Source: Adiantum capillus-veneris (Eukaryota > Streptophyta > Polypodiopsida > Polypodiales > Pteridaceae). From it: a DNA stretch of 64,000 nucleotides. The stretch covers positions 66,997,281-67,061,280 of the forward strand of contig CM043956.1 in NCBI GenBank assembly GCA_014529385.2. The letters run 5' to 3'. This document shows positions 1 to 12,624 of this stretch, in pieces. Made by a program: the position numbers and the translations under genes. A model generated the notes under the pieces. It ran no database searches and was not told where the DNA came from. It saw nothing but the letters and a program-made list of their open reading frames with translations. Positions within the stretch are counted from its first letter, which is position 1, and each line of letters opens with the position of its first letter.

Positions 1-1060
1 TATTTATTAGAGGTTACATATATGTTAGGAAACGTGTGATAATTATGTCAAGCTCAGATAATTAATTTACTTAATTACTTTAGCAAAATTACTCTGTTTT
101 TAGGACAAATTCAATAGGGGAAACTAGCAAATAGATTTAAATTGATTTGAGTTATTTATCAGAGGTTAATTACATCTTAGGGAACCCATGATACTTATGT
201 CAAGTTCAGATAATTAATTTACCTAATTACTTTAGTAGAATTACTCTGTTTTAAAGATAGATTAAAAGGGGGAAATTATTTAATTGATTTAAAATTCTTT
301 GAGTTATTTATCAGAGGTTTTCTATATGTTAGGAAATCCTTGATAATTATTTCAAGCTCAAAAAACTAGTTTACCTAATTACTTTATCAAAAATACTATG
401 GTTTAAAGATAAAGTAAAAGAGGGAAATTAGTAAATTGATTCAAATTGATTTGATTTATTTATCAAAGGTTAATTATATGTTTGAAAACCCGTGATAATT
501 ATTTCAAGCTCAGATAATTAATTTACCTAATTACTTTATCAAAAATACTTTGTTTTTAGGACAAATTAAAAGGAGGAAATTAGTAAATTGATTCAAATTG
601 CTTTGAGTTTTTTATTAGAGGTTAATTACATGTTAGGAAACCAGTGATAATTATGTCAAGCTCAGATAACTAATTTACCTAATTACTTTGGTAGAATTAC
701 TCTGTTTTAGGATAAATTAAAACGAGGAAATTAGTAAATTGACTCAAAATGCTTTGAGTTATTTATCAGAGGCTAACTACACCTTAGGAAAACCGTGATA
801 ATTATTTTATCTTTAGGTAATTAGTTTACCTAATTATCCTAGTAAAATTACATTATTTTTAGGAAAAAATAAAAGGGGCAATATAGTAAATTTTAATCCA
901 AAAACCTTTGATATAAATATAAGAGGTAGAACACACCTTGAATAATCCGTGATAAATACCCCAACTTCAGATAAATAGTTTAGGTATTTATCTTCAATAA
1001 AAGTAACCGATTTTGAGTATAAAATAGAGAAAGGAAATTAGTAAATGAGTTTATCTAACT
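1..1060. repeat. 152-bp tandem satellite, edge of an array
   Basis: An AT-rich unit recurs with a very regular period. The anchor 'TATTTATCAGAGG' and its variants start at 1, 153, 305, 457, 609, 760 and about 913, so the spacing is 151-153 bp. Each unit also repeats 'AAGCTCAGATAA', 'TTTACCTAATTACTTT' and 'AAATTAGTAAATTGA'. Divergence rises toward the right: the copy at about 913 is poor and anything after 1060 is barely recognisable. The array is cut by the left window edge, so its true size is unknown. No coding sequence is seen. It is probably a heterochromatic satellite; whether it is centromeric, knob-like or dispersed cannot be told. Confidence 0.9.
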
Positions 1061-3140
1061 ACCAAATAAATCCCTGAGGTCCAAAATCACTATTGAAGGG
1101 TGGAAAAATTACCTCAGCATAAATGGTTGGTATAACAAATTACTATTAGTAAAATTTTGCCTAAATTAGACCATAAGTATAGAAGGGAAAGGTTATAAAT
1201 CAAATTTATGAAAATTTCCAAAAATAGAACATATTCAATTACAATTTAGAGTGAGTAATTCATTAGCTGATAGAAATTTATAATTTACTAAGGCTAAAAT
1301 GAAATATAGACTAAGGATAAACCTAGTTAAAGGGCTTCCCAAATTAAATGGTAATTATGGAAAATTACTTATAGCATAAATAAGTTACAAGAGGAGTATC
1401 TTATCAAATTGACTATTAAAGATACCTAATTACTCCAAAGATCCTTATTTTTGGATTTTTAAAAAAAGGAAAAAGAAGATTATTCAATTAAACTTATAAT
1501 CGATTAAGTCTTTTTATAAGGCTGCCGACATGGCTCCAAAGAGAACGAAGGAAAATCCTCTTACCGAGGAAGAATGTTAGCCACAAAAGAAACAAGGCCA
1601 CTAATGACCATGAGGCTGGGCCTAGTCATAGACCAACAGAGGAAAGTCTACGGGCTCCCGCCCCACAACACATGGACGAGCAGTCTAGGTGGATTTCTAT
1701 TTTGTTCATTTAAAATCTTTTAGAGTTCATTTTTAAGTTAACATTGCATACGTAAGGTTAGGAAGGATTAACTGGCTATAAATGGAAGGTAACTTCCACG
1801 AAACCAATGAGCAATGATTGTAAATAGGAAAGAAATGATTCGGTTATGACTGATTAACCTAGGAAAGAAATATTTGACCATCCTTAAGACACCTTGTCTT
1901 AAGATACCTCTGATTCCTTGGAAATATTTTACTCCAGGTAATGAGTAATGATGGCGATACCATCATGGATGAGTCGATTTCCTCAGCACGTGTGGAGACT
2001 TTACCCTGTGCTTGTTTGTGTTTGTGGATATTACTTTCAAGTTTATCCTAGAGGAACCGCCCGGTTGTATGGACGGCCTGTTGGTGTATGGGTGCCCGGA
2101 CTTTGGGTGATGGTTTTTTCCACTCCGGTTTTTATAAATAAGGAATGGGTGTCGTTTTTTCACCCCTGTATAGGTGGTCTTGAGAAAAGTCAGTACTGGT
2201 CAGAGATGCTTCAGAATGACAGTACCTTAGCTTGTCTTAAGTCTAAAGATGTTTGTTTGCTGTGAAGGAATGTCTTTAATACTGTTTTCAAAGGTTGTCT
2301 TAATGAAATGCAGTTGTGAAAGTTAAAAGGAATCATTGTTTTAATTGTCAAAAGAATGTGATAGTACTTAAACAACACAAGAATCATGTGTGAGTGCGGG
2401 GTGGTAAGTGGGGATTGACTAAGGTTGTCAATCATGGACGGGTGGACCTGATTAGTCAGGTAACTATCCATTCCCGTGCGCTGAAACGTTTCAAAACTTC
2501 TTCACTTGGAAGAGGAATCCACCAATGGCTGTGCCCTCACATATGTTAGGGGGAAAAAAGCGTTCGCTAAGGAAACCATAATCTGAATGATGAAGTTATA
2601 GGGCCGGAAATTTTTTTTATAGTCCTGTTTCCACTGCGAGACAGGACTAGGTCTCTTTCTAGGGCTTAAACCTAAACCATTGTCAATGGTAAGGGTGAAT
2701 TCCCTGAAATTTTTCTTGTTTAAGGACTTTGATTTTAGTAGGCCTAGAGACCTGTCAATGGTACCATCCCGTTTTTGGTGTCGGCGGGATTGGGGACCTT
2801 ACAAAGGGCTCAATAAAATTGTGGTAGCACATCATCCTTCATAGGGATTGTGTACATCAATATCGGTGAGTCTAGAACTGCCTTGATGTAGAGGATGATC
2901 TGATTTTCTTGTTGTATCATTTTCCTCATAAATCTAATCAAATGAAAAAGGCTCTTTGGAGCATTATCCTGCTCGAAGAGCCATCTAAGTACTATATGTG
3001 TTGTTCTCCAATAAATTCATCACTCTACATGGTTGAGACTCTTTTGGCTATCTACATCTTAATCAAGAGATCCTTGATCTCAATGCCAATGTCTTCCATA
3101 CATTTGTATACTGGTTTGTTTCCTCGTAGCATTTCTAATT
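1061..3140. other. No recognisable gene; probably transposon-derived
   Basis: At 1061-1500 the sequence is AT-rich and looks like further degraded satellite. A short plus-strand frame at 1530-1700 begins MAPKRTKENPLTEEE, is stopped after about 15 codons and continues in another frame. This is reminiscent of a retroelement gag N-terminus but is not enough for a call. At 1740-2900 there is a TATAAATGG motif (about 1775) and a short open frame (1948-2265) without family features. Nothing else in this stretch can be supported. Confidence 0.4.
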
Positions 3141-3324
3141 GAATGCAGAAGCTTCAAATAATCATTGTGGTCACCTACTTGGATTTGGGATTCACCAAAA
3201 AATCATTCTACATGAGAACAAACTTTGGTACTCTTTCCAATTCCTACATAGTTGTGGTGATAGTGTAGCAATGCTTGACTATGGCAAAGGGTTGTTATGT
3301 AGCTTGTTGCATGCTCAGAAACAC

Positions 3325-3530
3325 ACACGCACACACAGAGGAGAACCTCTACGCCCTTCTTATGGTTACCCACCACCAACGTGCATGGGTATCTCCATAA
3401 GCTACTCGACACCTCACTTGTTTCCCATTGGCATCCTCTTTTATGGTGGTTCACATGTGAGGACCATGAACCCTACCTCATATGGTGTTGTGCTTTACCA
3501 ACTATGAGATATATCACATGCTAGCCCAAC
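3325..3530 (-). repeat. Diverged direct repeat, likely 3' LTR remnant
   Basis: This segment aligns by eye with 6445-6650 in the same orientation. Shared blocks include 'CCTTCTTATGGTT/CCTTCTCATGGTT', 'TTTCCCATTG', 'CCTCATATGGTGT/GCTCCTATGGTGT' and 'GGACCATGA/GAGCATGA', with several indels. The two copies flank the decayed gypsy coding remnant at 3550-6150, so they are best read as old LTRs of that minus-strand element. Clean TG...CA ends and a target-site duplication were not found. Confidence 0.5.
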
Positions 3531-3549
3531 CTTTTTTGAAGAGTGCTTA

Positions 3550-6150
3550 CTCTCTAAAATGTTGAATCAAGGTTTTCCCTTTTCTTTGAGTTGTTGAGGA
3601 GTGGGAACTGCTATCTTGGCAAAAAGAATTAATGAATCTATGATAAAATCTAGCAATTCCTAAGAAGATTTGTAACTCTTCTGAATTCTTAGGTTTTGGC
3701 CATCGTAAAATGGCTCGGACCTTTTTTGGATCATCCTAATTTCATCTTTAGAAGTGATATGACCAAGATATTTTACTTCCTTTGCAAAGAAGTCACAATT
3801 GGATTCCTTTCCATAAAAAAACTCTAGTGATTGGAACACTTTCCTAAGATTTTCTAAATGCTCCTCTTGGGTACAATTGTCAATGAGGACATCATCAAGA
3901 AAGAATACTACAAATGTTCCTAGATAGGATCATAAATCACTATTTATCATCTTCATAAAGGTAGCTAGTGAATTGGTAAGCCCAAAAGGAAATACAAAAA
4001 AACTAGTCCTCAAGGCTATTTTGGCAACATCTTCAACCTTTATTCTAACTTGTTTATATTTATCTAGATATCTAGATCATAAGTCAATCTTTGTAAAGTA
4101 TTAGGCACCCTCTAACTAATCAAAAAGATCTTCCGTTCTAAGAATATGGAGCCTATTCTTGATAAAGAATTGCTGGGTTCAATAAATCGTCTATCTACAT
4201 AGTATTGCATTTGTTTTCTCTACTTCTAAGTGTTGTGTTTGGCCTAATATATAAGGTAATTTATAGACAAGATTTGCATCCTTAATCAAATCAATAGCAT
4301 GATCTACTTCACCTCTTTTAGGAGGCAAAGCTTGGAAAGTCAATAAGAAAAAAACATCTTTAATTTATTCTAGCAAGACTTTCAAATCACTTTCACAATC
4401 ACTATAAGAAGACAAAGACAATTAGGAAACCTACTTTCATTTACACATCATAGTCCTTATTTTACAGCAGAGCGACACCAAATCATATATACATCAAAGG
4501 AAATTCTGTTTACAAGATTTTGCAATGCAAGAGAACTTAGTAAAGGACTATATTGCACAATGTGCTCACTTTTAACAACAAAATATTTTTCTTTACCAAA
4601 TTATAGTGAGTTTTTCTTCTAACTCAATGTTCAAGAAGTTCATAGTCCTTGCAACCATTCCCATTCCTTAACCAAGTTGGAACAATCCATATTCATAATT
4701 TAGAATTCAAGTATTTCTTTATACCCTTGTACATCAACTTCCAAATTCAATAGCAATGTATCCCATATCTTCTTGTCTTCACCATGCATCATGGACACGA
4801 CATATTGGTGAGCACTTGGTTGTTTAAGAAAGTTTAAATTTCTTGCTAAGAGCATAGTTCATAAAATTATGGGTGTCAGAGTCATCTATCGTGACTCTGA
4901 CCCTTTTTTCCATGTACAAACTCGTGCATTTTACTAGTTCATGTGGGCCAAGACTTAACTTCCAAATACTAGGTGACAAACAACAATTATGCTCTTTGTC
5001 TTGTGCAACATTTTTGTGAATTTATATTTTTCATTACCATTTATTGGAAGTGTTTGGACCACATAGATTTGGCTCTCTTTATAATTCTTGTCAAGACCTT
5101 TACCATTTCCATCATCTTTTTTTCTTTTTTTTCTTTGGATAATTCCATTGAGAATGGCTGGGTGACAAAGAAGTGAAGCACAAGATTTGTTTTTTAGCCT
5201 TTTCATGGTTCAATGGAGATTCTACTACCACCATCCTTTTAAAGAATGGTTTCCTGTCATTAACTAAAAAATTTACTATCCCTTTTAGAAAAGGTCGCAA
5301 CACCCCCATATCTATGGACTTTGGCTCAATTTAAGTGGGACTAGCAGCTATCAAGTGCATATTATCTTCATAAATTTGTGAAAACTAATTGCTTCCTCCG
5401 AAGTTTTAGGTGTACTTATTTTCATGACACTTGTCACTTGAAGTGTCTATCTAGTCCCTATATAAACCCTCTTGTTTTATGAGAGTCATCTATTCCCTAA
5501 AGCCTGATGATTATAGTATACCCTACAATGTAAGTAAGCAAAGGCCTACCCTGTTGTATTGCTTTATCCCAACCTTCCTTATTTCTTTTTGGCTCATTTT
5601 TAGGGAGTAATTCTTTCACAAAAAATGTTCTCAAATTGAGCTCAATTGCCTAGGATCTTACCTAATCCAGTGAGACTCATCCATCATTTGTAGGTTTTTG
5701 GCCCCAATGATCGACTAGCCTTGAGTGGTTGATGTCCAATTGGGATATTTTTTAACCTTTGAAGGTCTTGCCATTTCTATAGGAAAGTATAGATAGCATC
5801 TATATTTCTAGACTTTTCTTATATACAACTCCACTATCCATAGATGTGGAAGGCATATTTGGATCAGATGGCACAAAAGATTGTGTTAACGGTTGCTTAC
5901 CCTTTTGCATTTACTCACTCAATTTATTCATTTGGTCCTTGAGACCATCTAGAGAAGCAGGGAGAGTCCACAAATGTATTCTACATATTATCAACTCATG
6001 CTACTGAAGGGATGACACAATCCACTCTTTTCCTATGTCCTCAATCCAACACTCTTAGATTTCTTTTGATTTTGGTCTTCTTCTAGCTTTTGTAAGTTTT
6101 AAGAGAAAATCTCACTTATGAACTGTGAAAGATACCAAAAAAATATGCCA
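3550..6150 (-). pseudogene. Decayed Ty3/gypsy gag-protease-RT remnant
   Basis: Read on the minus strand, with frame changes and stops, the order is gag-like, protease, reverse transcriptase. The protease region (about 4700-4960) retains 'DDSDTHNF', matching the D-S/T-G-S-T-H-N-F site of gypsy proteases with the glycine lost. RT follows: an N-terminal block resembling 'PPKR..DHAI' (about 4290-4320), 'IKNRLHI' and 'FTKIDL' blocks (about 4080-4170), 'FPFGLTNS.ATFM' (about 3970-4000) and the catalytic block 'FLDDVLI' at about 3885-3905. The first part of the RT/RNase H connection ends near 3550, next to the repeat at 3325-3530. RNase H core, integrase and chromodomain are absent. The gag-like part (about 5900-6150) is weak. 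The copy is clearly dead. Confidence 0.75.
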
Positions 6151-6444
6151 AAAAGGCTATGCACAAATATACAGAACACTTCTTGAGGGGTGCGAGAGCT
6201 GGATCTGATGGAGTGTATTTGTGGTGACCAAAAGCCCTCAACAAACACACTTAATGCCAAAATGTTTCCACAATCTTAAGAGTGTGAGATCTATTCTATT
6301 TAAGAACAATAGCTATGTGGCATATCTGGGAAGCATTGATGTTGATGGCTTAGCTTTAATACCGCTTATGCCACCAAAGGTATCATCAAATATGGTTTAC
6401 ACTAGTAGATATTATACAAATAAGAAAAGGAATATAAACACATA

Positions 6445-6650
6445 CCAAGGAGCACCTCCACAGCCTTCTCATGGTTCCCCTTTGCCTACATGAATGGGTA
6501 GCTCCTGAAGCAGCTTGACACATGGCTCCTTTCCCATTGAGCCCCCTTTTATTGAACAGAGGTGGTTTCTATACAAGGAGCATGACCTCTAGCTCCTATG
6601 GTGTCATGTTATGCCTAGCTATAGGAAATGTCACAATAGCATTGGGATGG
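6445..6650 (-). repeat. Diverged direct repeat, likely 5' LTR remnant
   Basis: Partner of 3325-3530, about 3.1 kb away in the same orientation. It lies upstream, in the minus-strand sense, of the gag-like end of the gypsy remnant, as expected for a 5' LTR. Sequence beyond this 200-bp core no longer aligns convincingly, so full LTR length is unknown. Confidence 0.5.
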
Positions 6651-9264
6651 GCTAGGAGATTGCAAGTCTTTTTTTTGTGACAATTGATATTATTCCACTG
6701 CTTGATCATTCATTTATCTCTAACATATAACATCTAGTCCCTCTCCAAATCCAAGAATAAATCATCATCTTTCATGGAAAAGTTTGGATCTAAAGTGATT
6801 TCTCCCTGAGGTGCACTCTTGCTCAGGCTCATACAGTGGTTAGAAAACTCAAATTTGTGGTCTAAGTTTGGCTCGGTTACCACGTATCTTTGTTGATAAA
6901 CATCCTCTATGTTGCTACTAGGTGTTAGGTTATTTCTCTAGAGGTACCTGGTGGCTCGAGGGGTACTCTGTAATCATGTTAATGTACCACGTTATTTCAG
7001 CAACAAGGTTTTTTTAATGCAAATAATTTAGACAAATTAATAGAAAGACATTAACAAAAAGGTTTTTTATATTCCACTTTCAAAAAAACCTAAAATAAGG
7101 AGTCATTATATTCATTCAAACATGTTAAAAAAAGGGTCTTTTAATTACCCCGTGAATGCATGTTATAATGGGTTCTTAAAAGTGCACCACTCCAGATACT
7201 TGGTATTGATCTCCCTTAGTCTATTGATCTTTGGTTTTGTCAGATTTTGGGTTTGATGGACCATGAGTATCACTAGGATTTTGAGTGGGCCGAGTGACGC
7301 CTTGATTAGATTGAAGAGCCGAAGACATTCATCACCATCATCATCCTCCTTCTTATCTATTGGTCCCCCATATACATCCTATTTTTTATCTTTATCTTTA
7401 TTATTTTTATCCTCATCATTTTCTACATTGGTAGTAAAATGCTTTAGGAGGGATTGGTTGGCTATCAAGCTAATGGGACGGTCTATATGGAGCTCTTCTC
7501 CTCCATATCATCCTTTATATTGGTTACTATTTTTTTTAGATCCTCAAAGATTAGAGTTGAATTCCCTTGAGAGTAAAAAATGTCCACTAAGGATTGAAAG
7601 ATATATATTCTAGAGTTGGCTGCTTTATGACATTATGAACTTGTTTTGAATTGCTAAGATCATGGTTTTCCAATCTAATAAAAGTTGTTGTGTATCCATA
7701 TCCTATGTGAGTCTCCATTTTTTAACATTTAGGCTTGAATTCTAAAGTTTTAGTTAGTCAACTTGATGTTGAAGCTCTTTAATGGTGTTGATGCTCCTTT
7801 TCTTGTGACACTCATTCTCGATTAGTCTTTTTAGAGGTTCCTATCTATTTCCATCTCTTTTGGAGCTTGATGGTTGTGTCTAATGTTGTACCAAGAAGGA
7901 CAATGTTCATTGCAATTGAAATGCTTGATGCCTCCTCAATAACTATTTCTAGTTTCTTTTCAATAAATTTTGTTGTTCATTTATTTATCTTGGCACTAAC
8001 TTGGTCCCAAAACTCCTTAGTGATTTTTTTCTTTTTAGTTAATGACTCAGATGTCCCTACTACATCCTTTTCCAAATCTCTCTTTGTTACTTGTGTAAAA
8101 AGTTTTTTTGGCTCTACCAAGGTTTCTAGAGTCGATGACTTGTCCTTTCAGAATTCAATCTCACTTAGTTTCAGTAGTTTATTCTTCACACTCATATGAT
8201 CTAGAATACTAGTGGCCTAGTTTAGATATTGTTATATATATCAAGCCTTAAATAGGTTTTGAGTTTATCCACTGTGGACTAGGTTACCACACTGCTAAAC
8301 AAAATATTGAACTGAGATTAATGGGCATTTTTCTATTGACTGCTCATGCTAGAAGTATACTAAACAACTTGTTTGAAACATAAGTCAGGTTATCTTTGAG
8401 ACTAATGGCCTCTCCAAAAAAAATATGCATTGCTCTATTTTCTAGGGTAGATATTGGAATGCCTTTCCCACCTATCTTTCTCTTCTTCAAGGTCTAGGTA
8501 ATTTCATTTAGGAAACTTTTGATCGTATCAATGCTGCATGGTTGTGCCTTCTCCTCAAATCTCAATCTATGAATGTGGGAAATTGTAGCAGCTATAATAT
8601 GAAGATTCCCACCATTCACTATAATTGTTCCTACCTGCATGTCTTGTGTAGATATTGTGTCACGCTTGCCCATCTCTAAACCCTATAAAAGTGTTTGGGT
8701 GGAGAAGGAGAACTCACTTGATGAGGAAGGTGAAGGAAATCAAGAGTGTGTAGACATTTCAACTCATGTAGTAGTTGTAGGAAAAGATGATAAAGAGGTT
8801 GCTACAACATCTTACAAACCCCCAATAGTAGGGTGGAATCATGGTTAGGTTGTACCATTTTTTTTGTTTTTAGGTGGTTTAGAGACAATACCATTTGGAT
8901 CGTATGGTGCTATCTTAGGTTTTGATAAAAATAGCAAGAAGTTCTTACAAAGATAATGTAGTAATAAAACCTATTTGATATATGATATTTTCTTTTTTTC
9001 TTCATTTAATAGAGATCAAGTTGAGCACTAAAAGTAGTTTCATTGACACTTCCTTTTGTACCACCTAACCAAGCTTTCACCCAACATCAATCTAGAGAAA
9101 TCTTTCAATGTGACTGTGTCAGTAAAGAAAACCGAGTCTATCTCATGTGGTCATGACCATGCTATCTTCAAATGGGGTTTCTTCTTGTCTAACTTTGTGA
9201 TATAGAAAAAACAAATTACCTTTTTAGGACCTACTTACTTTCAACTTTCTATCATGCCAATGTT
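6651..9264. other. No assignable gene; degraded, probably transposon-derived
   Basis: Open stretches at 7263-7613, 7867-8199 and 8639-8848 (plus strand) have no recognisable motifs. Minus-strand frames in 7200-8600 are lysine-, glutamate- and aspartate-rich and repeatedly interrupted, suggesting an old coding remnant in that direction, but no family could be identified. The stretch adjoins the gypsy integrase remnant and may belong to the same old element. There are no RNA genes or regulatory sites I can support. Confidence 0.35.
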
Positions 9265-10118
9265 TCCTTTGTTGATGTACTACTACTTGTTGCAGCATTG
9301 CTCTTTGTTTGATCTCATCTAGCTTAGTTAGCTCATACAATCTCTTCTTCAATGTTGAGTTGTGTATCCATGGGTACCACTTCCTCAATTTCATACACCA
9401 TTTTGAATGGTATCATACCAGTTGGAATCTTGTAGGATGTATGGTATGCCCATGATGCTCTATGAAGCTCTTCATCCCAAACGTAAGGCTCCTTTTAAAC
9501 TCTCTTAGAATGGTCTTAATAGTCTGTTGCTACTTTTAGCATGTCCATTTATTTGGGATAGTATGGTTTAGACTATCGATGCTTCATCCCCAAATGTAAG
9601 GCTCCTTCTAAACTATCTTAAACAAAATGGTCTTAATATTCTTGTTGTTGCTTTTAGCATGTCCATTATATTTGAGATAGTATGGTGTAGACTATTGATG
9701 CTTTATTGATAAGATCTCAACAAGAATTTGAATAGTTTCATTAACGAAATTGGTCCCCTAATATAAAACAATCTCAACTAGAGAGCCATATTGACATATA
9801 GTTTGTTCATATAGAAATCAAGTTGTAAACTTCGATGTGTTATTGGTTAATGTGCTTCCATCCATTCACTAACATAGCACGCATCCATGACTGTATACTT
9901 GCTCTATTTGGGAGTGACATTCTTGAATGGACCCATAAAATCCAAACCCCATTTCATGAAAATGACTAATGGTTGTATTGTGATCAAAGGTGTTATGTCT
10001 ACTGTAATACGTCTGAAAATATCAAATGTTCTACAAAAAGCTCAAACATCTAACATCATGATTTTCCACCATAACCTTGCTTGTAATGTCTTTTTACGAG
10101 TAATATCAGTAGAAACGT
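9265..10118 (-). pseudogene. Ty3/gypsy integrase remnant (downstream half of a split pol)
   Basis: Minus-strand translation shows integrase in order. First comes a degraded zinc-binding region ('KKTLQARLWWKI...', about 10050-10110), then 'FMKWGLDFMGP' at the start of the catalytic core (about 9935-9970), core segments resembling 'VMDACYVSEWMEA', and a C-terminal part matching 'ALWAYRTS...TPF.LVYG..AV.P' (about 9380-9480). Frames change several times and stops are present. A 113-bp stretch is tandemly duplicated inside the core. The remnant stops exactly at the target-site duplication of the inserted element at 10119. Its upstream half (RT) is probably 21578-22310, on the other side of the insertion; the RNase H part is missing. 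Confidence 0.75.
9481..9707. repeat. 113-bp tandem duplication inside integrase remnant
   Basis: 'ACGTAAGGCTCCTT' at 9481 recurs as 'ATGTAAGGCTCCTT' at 9594. The two units stay alignable through 'TTAGCATGTCCATT' and 'GATAGTATGGTKTAGACTAT' to about 9707. The duplication repeats part of the integrase reading frame and postdates coding function. Confidence 0.85.
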
Positions 10119-12132
10119 TGGAAAGGGGGAAATGAGAAAACCACCAGCACACAATTTAAATGCCTCTCTATAACCCAGTGATTTCACAACACCCATATCC
10201 CCTCGTAGAAACACACCTAGGCTCTCGATCTACAAACAATCACTGCCCAAGCCTGAACCCAACCAACCCTAACTGTATACACTCGGTTGCAAAGCATACA
10301 ATCAATCATGCCTATCTATGACCCTTCAAAGCACCTTATAGTCGCAAACAGATAATAGAAAATAGGTTAACTCGTGCAAATACTTTCATGATCACCCATC
10401 CACTCTACCACAATTTTTTCAAGTTTATGGCGTACACAAACACTTTGAGATCATCGGCATACACCACATTTTGATAGAGAGTCCCCACACACCAAAGCTA
10501 CTTAGATTTATGACACCCCCATAAGCATGCCCGTGGGTGCAAAAAAAATGATACTGATATATGTTCACTAAAATCACAAGCATATGGAGACTAGAGATAA
10601 CACGACTATAGCAAACAGTACAATGGTGGATCCCAGAAACACACTCTCCTTGATGTAGCTTCCGGAAAATCAGCAGTGGATTACGAGCAAGAGAGCATGG
10701 CCGACTCCCCTCCTCTCTTGCTTGTGGCATCCCAACCTATAGGAAGGCCTTCCCCTCCAACTCTCAGCTCTCTTGTCGACTCATACTGTGCCCTTTTTCA
10801 CCAAGAGACTCCCTTCCCTTTTTTATGTGACCCTGGTGGTCCCACTCCTTCAGTTGCAGTCGACCACCCTCATTTCATGCACTCAGAGACGTTCCCTCTT
10901 TTGCTGTGTGCCCTGCTTTGCTTGTGAGTAGCCCCCGACTGCTCACGGACTTGCTACGCACCTTGCTCTCCTCTTTGACCTGGAGCAAGCGGCCTCCCTT
11001 ATGAAGTACAGGGCGGACTCCTCTATTGGCTGCAACACTCTTAACTGTCCTCTGTACTCGAATGGAAATCCTTCAACATTTGGCGGCCTTGCCTTGTAGA
11101 GTTCTCCATATCGGCATGAACCCTTGAAGGCTTGCCAGCTTGCGATCCCTCTTGCTCTTGACTCCCTTAGATCCCTGGCAGCTCACAACCATGCAGCGTG
11201 TGACCTTCACAGACTCTAGAAGCCCCTCCTTGGGCCTGCAAGTCTCGACCCTTAGATCCAGACACTCCCCAACCTGCTCCTTCTCTCCCTCCTGGCTACA
11301 TTAGCCCGCAACCCTTTAACCTTCAGCTCTTCGGATCACCTCCGCCCCTCTCCGGAGCCCCCCTCTATGCTGCCAACCATAGCCGTCCCCCAGACCTGCT
11401 TCCTTTGGCGACTAGCGACCTTGCCATTGGTCGCCCCCTGGAAGCTGGCTGACCCCCCATACAACTGCAGCCCCTTCTAACCAGATGGCACCTTGCCCCT
11501 CGTATGCCAAAACGGTCCCCCTCGCAAGTGGCGGCTTCCTTCCATGAACTGCAGTCGACCACCTTTCATGCAGCATTTTTTTCTTCAAGTGAAAGCTTTA
11601 AAAAACTTTGGGCTTGGCCCCCTTGCACACGCCAAAAAATGCAGACCTTATGTTTGCTTAAAAAGGCTTTCTTTTCTTCCTCGCACTTTAGAGCTCCGGT
11701 GGACATAACCAACCTCATTAAAGTGGACCTCAAAGGTCATGATTTTTCAGCCAAAAGGGACGATGACTGCTACGACCATCCATTGAGTTAAGCTTCTACT
11801 CCTTGATATAGGTTCGAGGTGGAGACTTGCTAGCCATCAACCCTCAAGTACCCAAAGAGCTCGAGCTTGCCAAATTAGAGCACCCATTCTGCATACATAC
11901 CAAGACTCGCTTTGGAGATAAATCCATCAACCCTTGGCATCTTCAAGCTCTCCGACCAGTTGAGTTGGAAAAGCATCTTTGACTTGCTAAACACCACATC
12001 TTGCATACACATCCTGATGGTGCTTATTGTACCCTGTATCTAGTAGCTACTCAAGCATTGAGTCATTAGCCTGCTAACTTTCACACAGGTGTGGCTCGCT
12101 TCTCCTTGGGTCGACAATCTTTGGGTGCACCA
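10119..12132 (-). repeat. 3' LTR (2014 bp) of the gag-only gypsy-type element
   Basis: Plus-strand ends are TGGAAAGGGGG and GGGTGCACCA. It aligns along its whole length with the second copy (13886-13985 joined to 19689-21573), with scattered substitutions and a few short indels. Just above 12132, in minus-strand sense before the LTR, lies a G-rich stretch (about 12133-12155) that could be the polypurine tract. Short frames inside the LTR are not genes. Confidence 0.85.
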
Positions 12133-12624
12133 TCATTGCCAAACCCCTCGTTGAGAATTCATGCTCAACCATAGCATTATTTAGATAAGAGATGATTGTA
12201 TATTAGACAACTGACACTTAGTATGTACATAAGAATTAGATAGATAGAGAGAGAGATTATATCAGCTATAGAACCCCCCGGATCAAATGGAAAGCTCTCC
12301 TAACTGTGATGCAAACTCCGCCAGGATCAAATACATGGCATTTAGCACAGCCATGTGTCTGTAGTATTTGCATATTCAACCGTTTTTCTATACCTGTAAA
12401 CCCAAAAACAAGCCTCTTGTGAAGCTTGGCATAGCATCGATCTTCAACTACCTGTATCCATATGCCGACTTCATATATAAAACAAGCTTGTAAACCAACC
12501 TGTGAAGCATCTCCACCATGATTGTCTCACCTGCTAGAGAACTCTCCATAGCATACCTCTCATCACGAGAACTTTGCAAACCGTGAAAAATTACCTGTAA
12601 AGAAACTTTCAAAAGCATGTCCAT

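Noticed and set aside
1948-2265. 105-codon plus-strand frame
   Set aside because: No domain, an overlapping open frame exists on the other strand, and it is embedded in transposon-like non-coding sequence.
10676-10927. An 83-codon frame conserved at 20149-20400, at first glance a repeated gene
   Set aside because: Both copies lie at the same place in the two LTRs of one element, so conservation reflects LTR identity. The protein has no motif.
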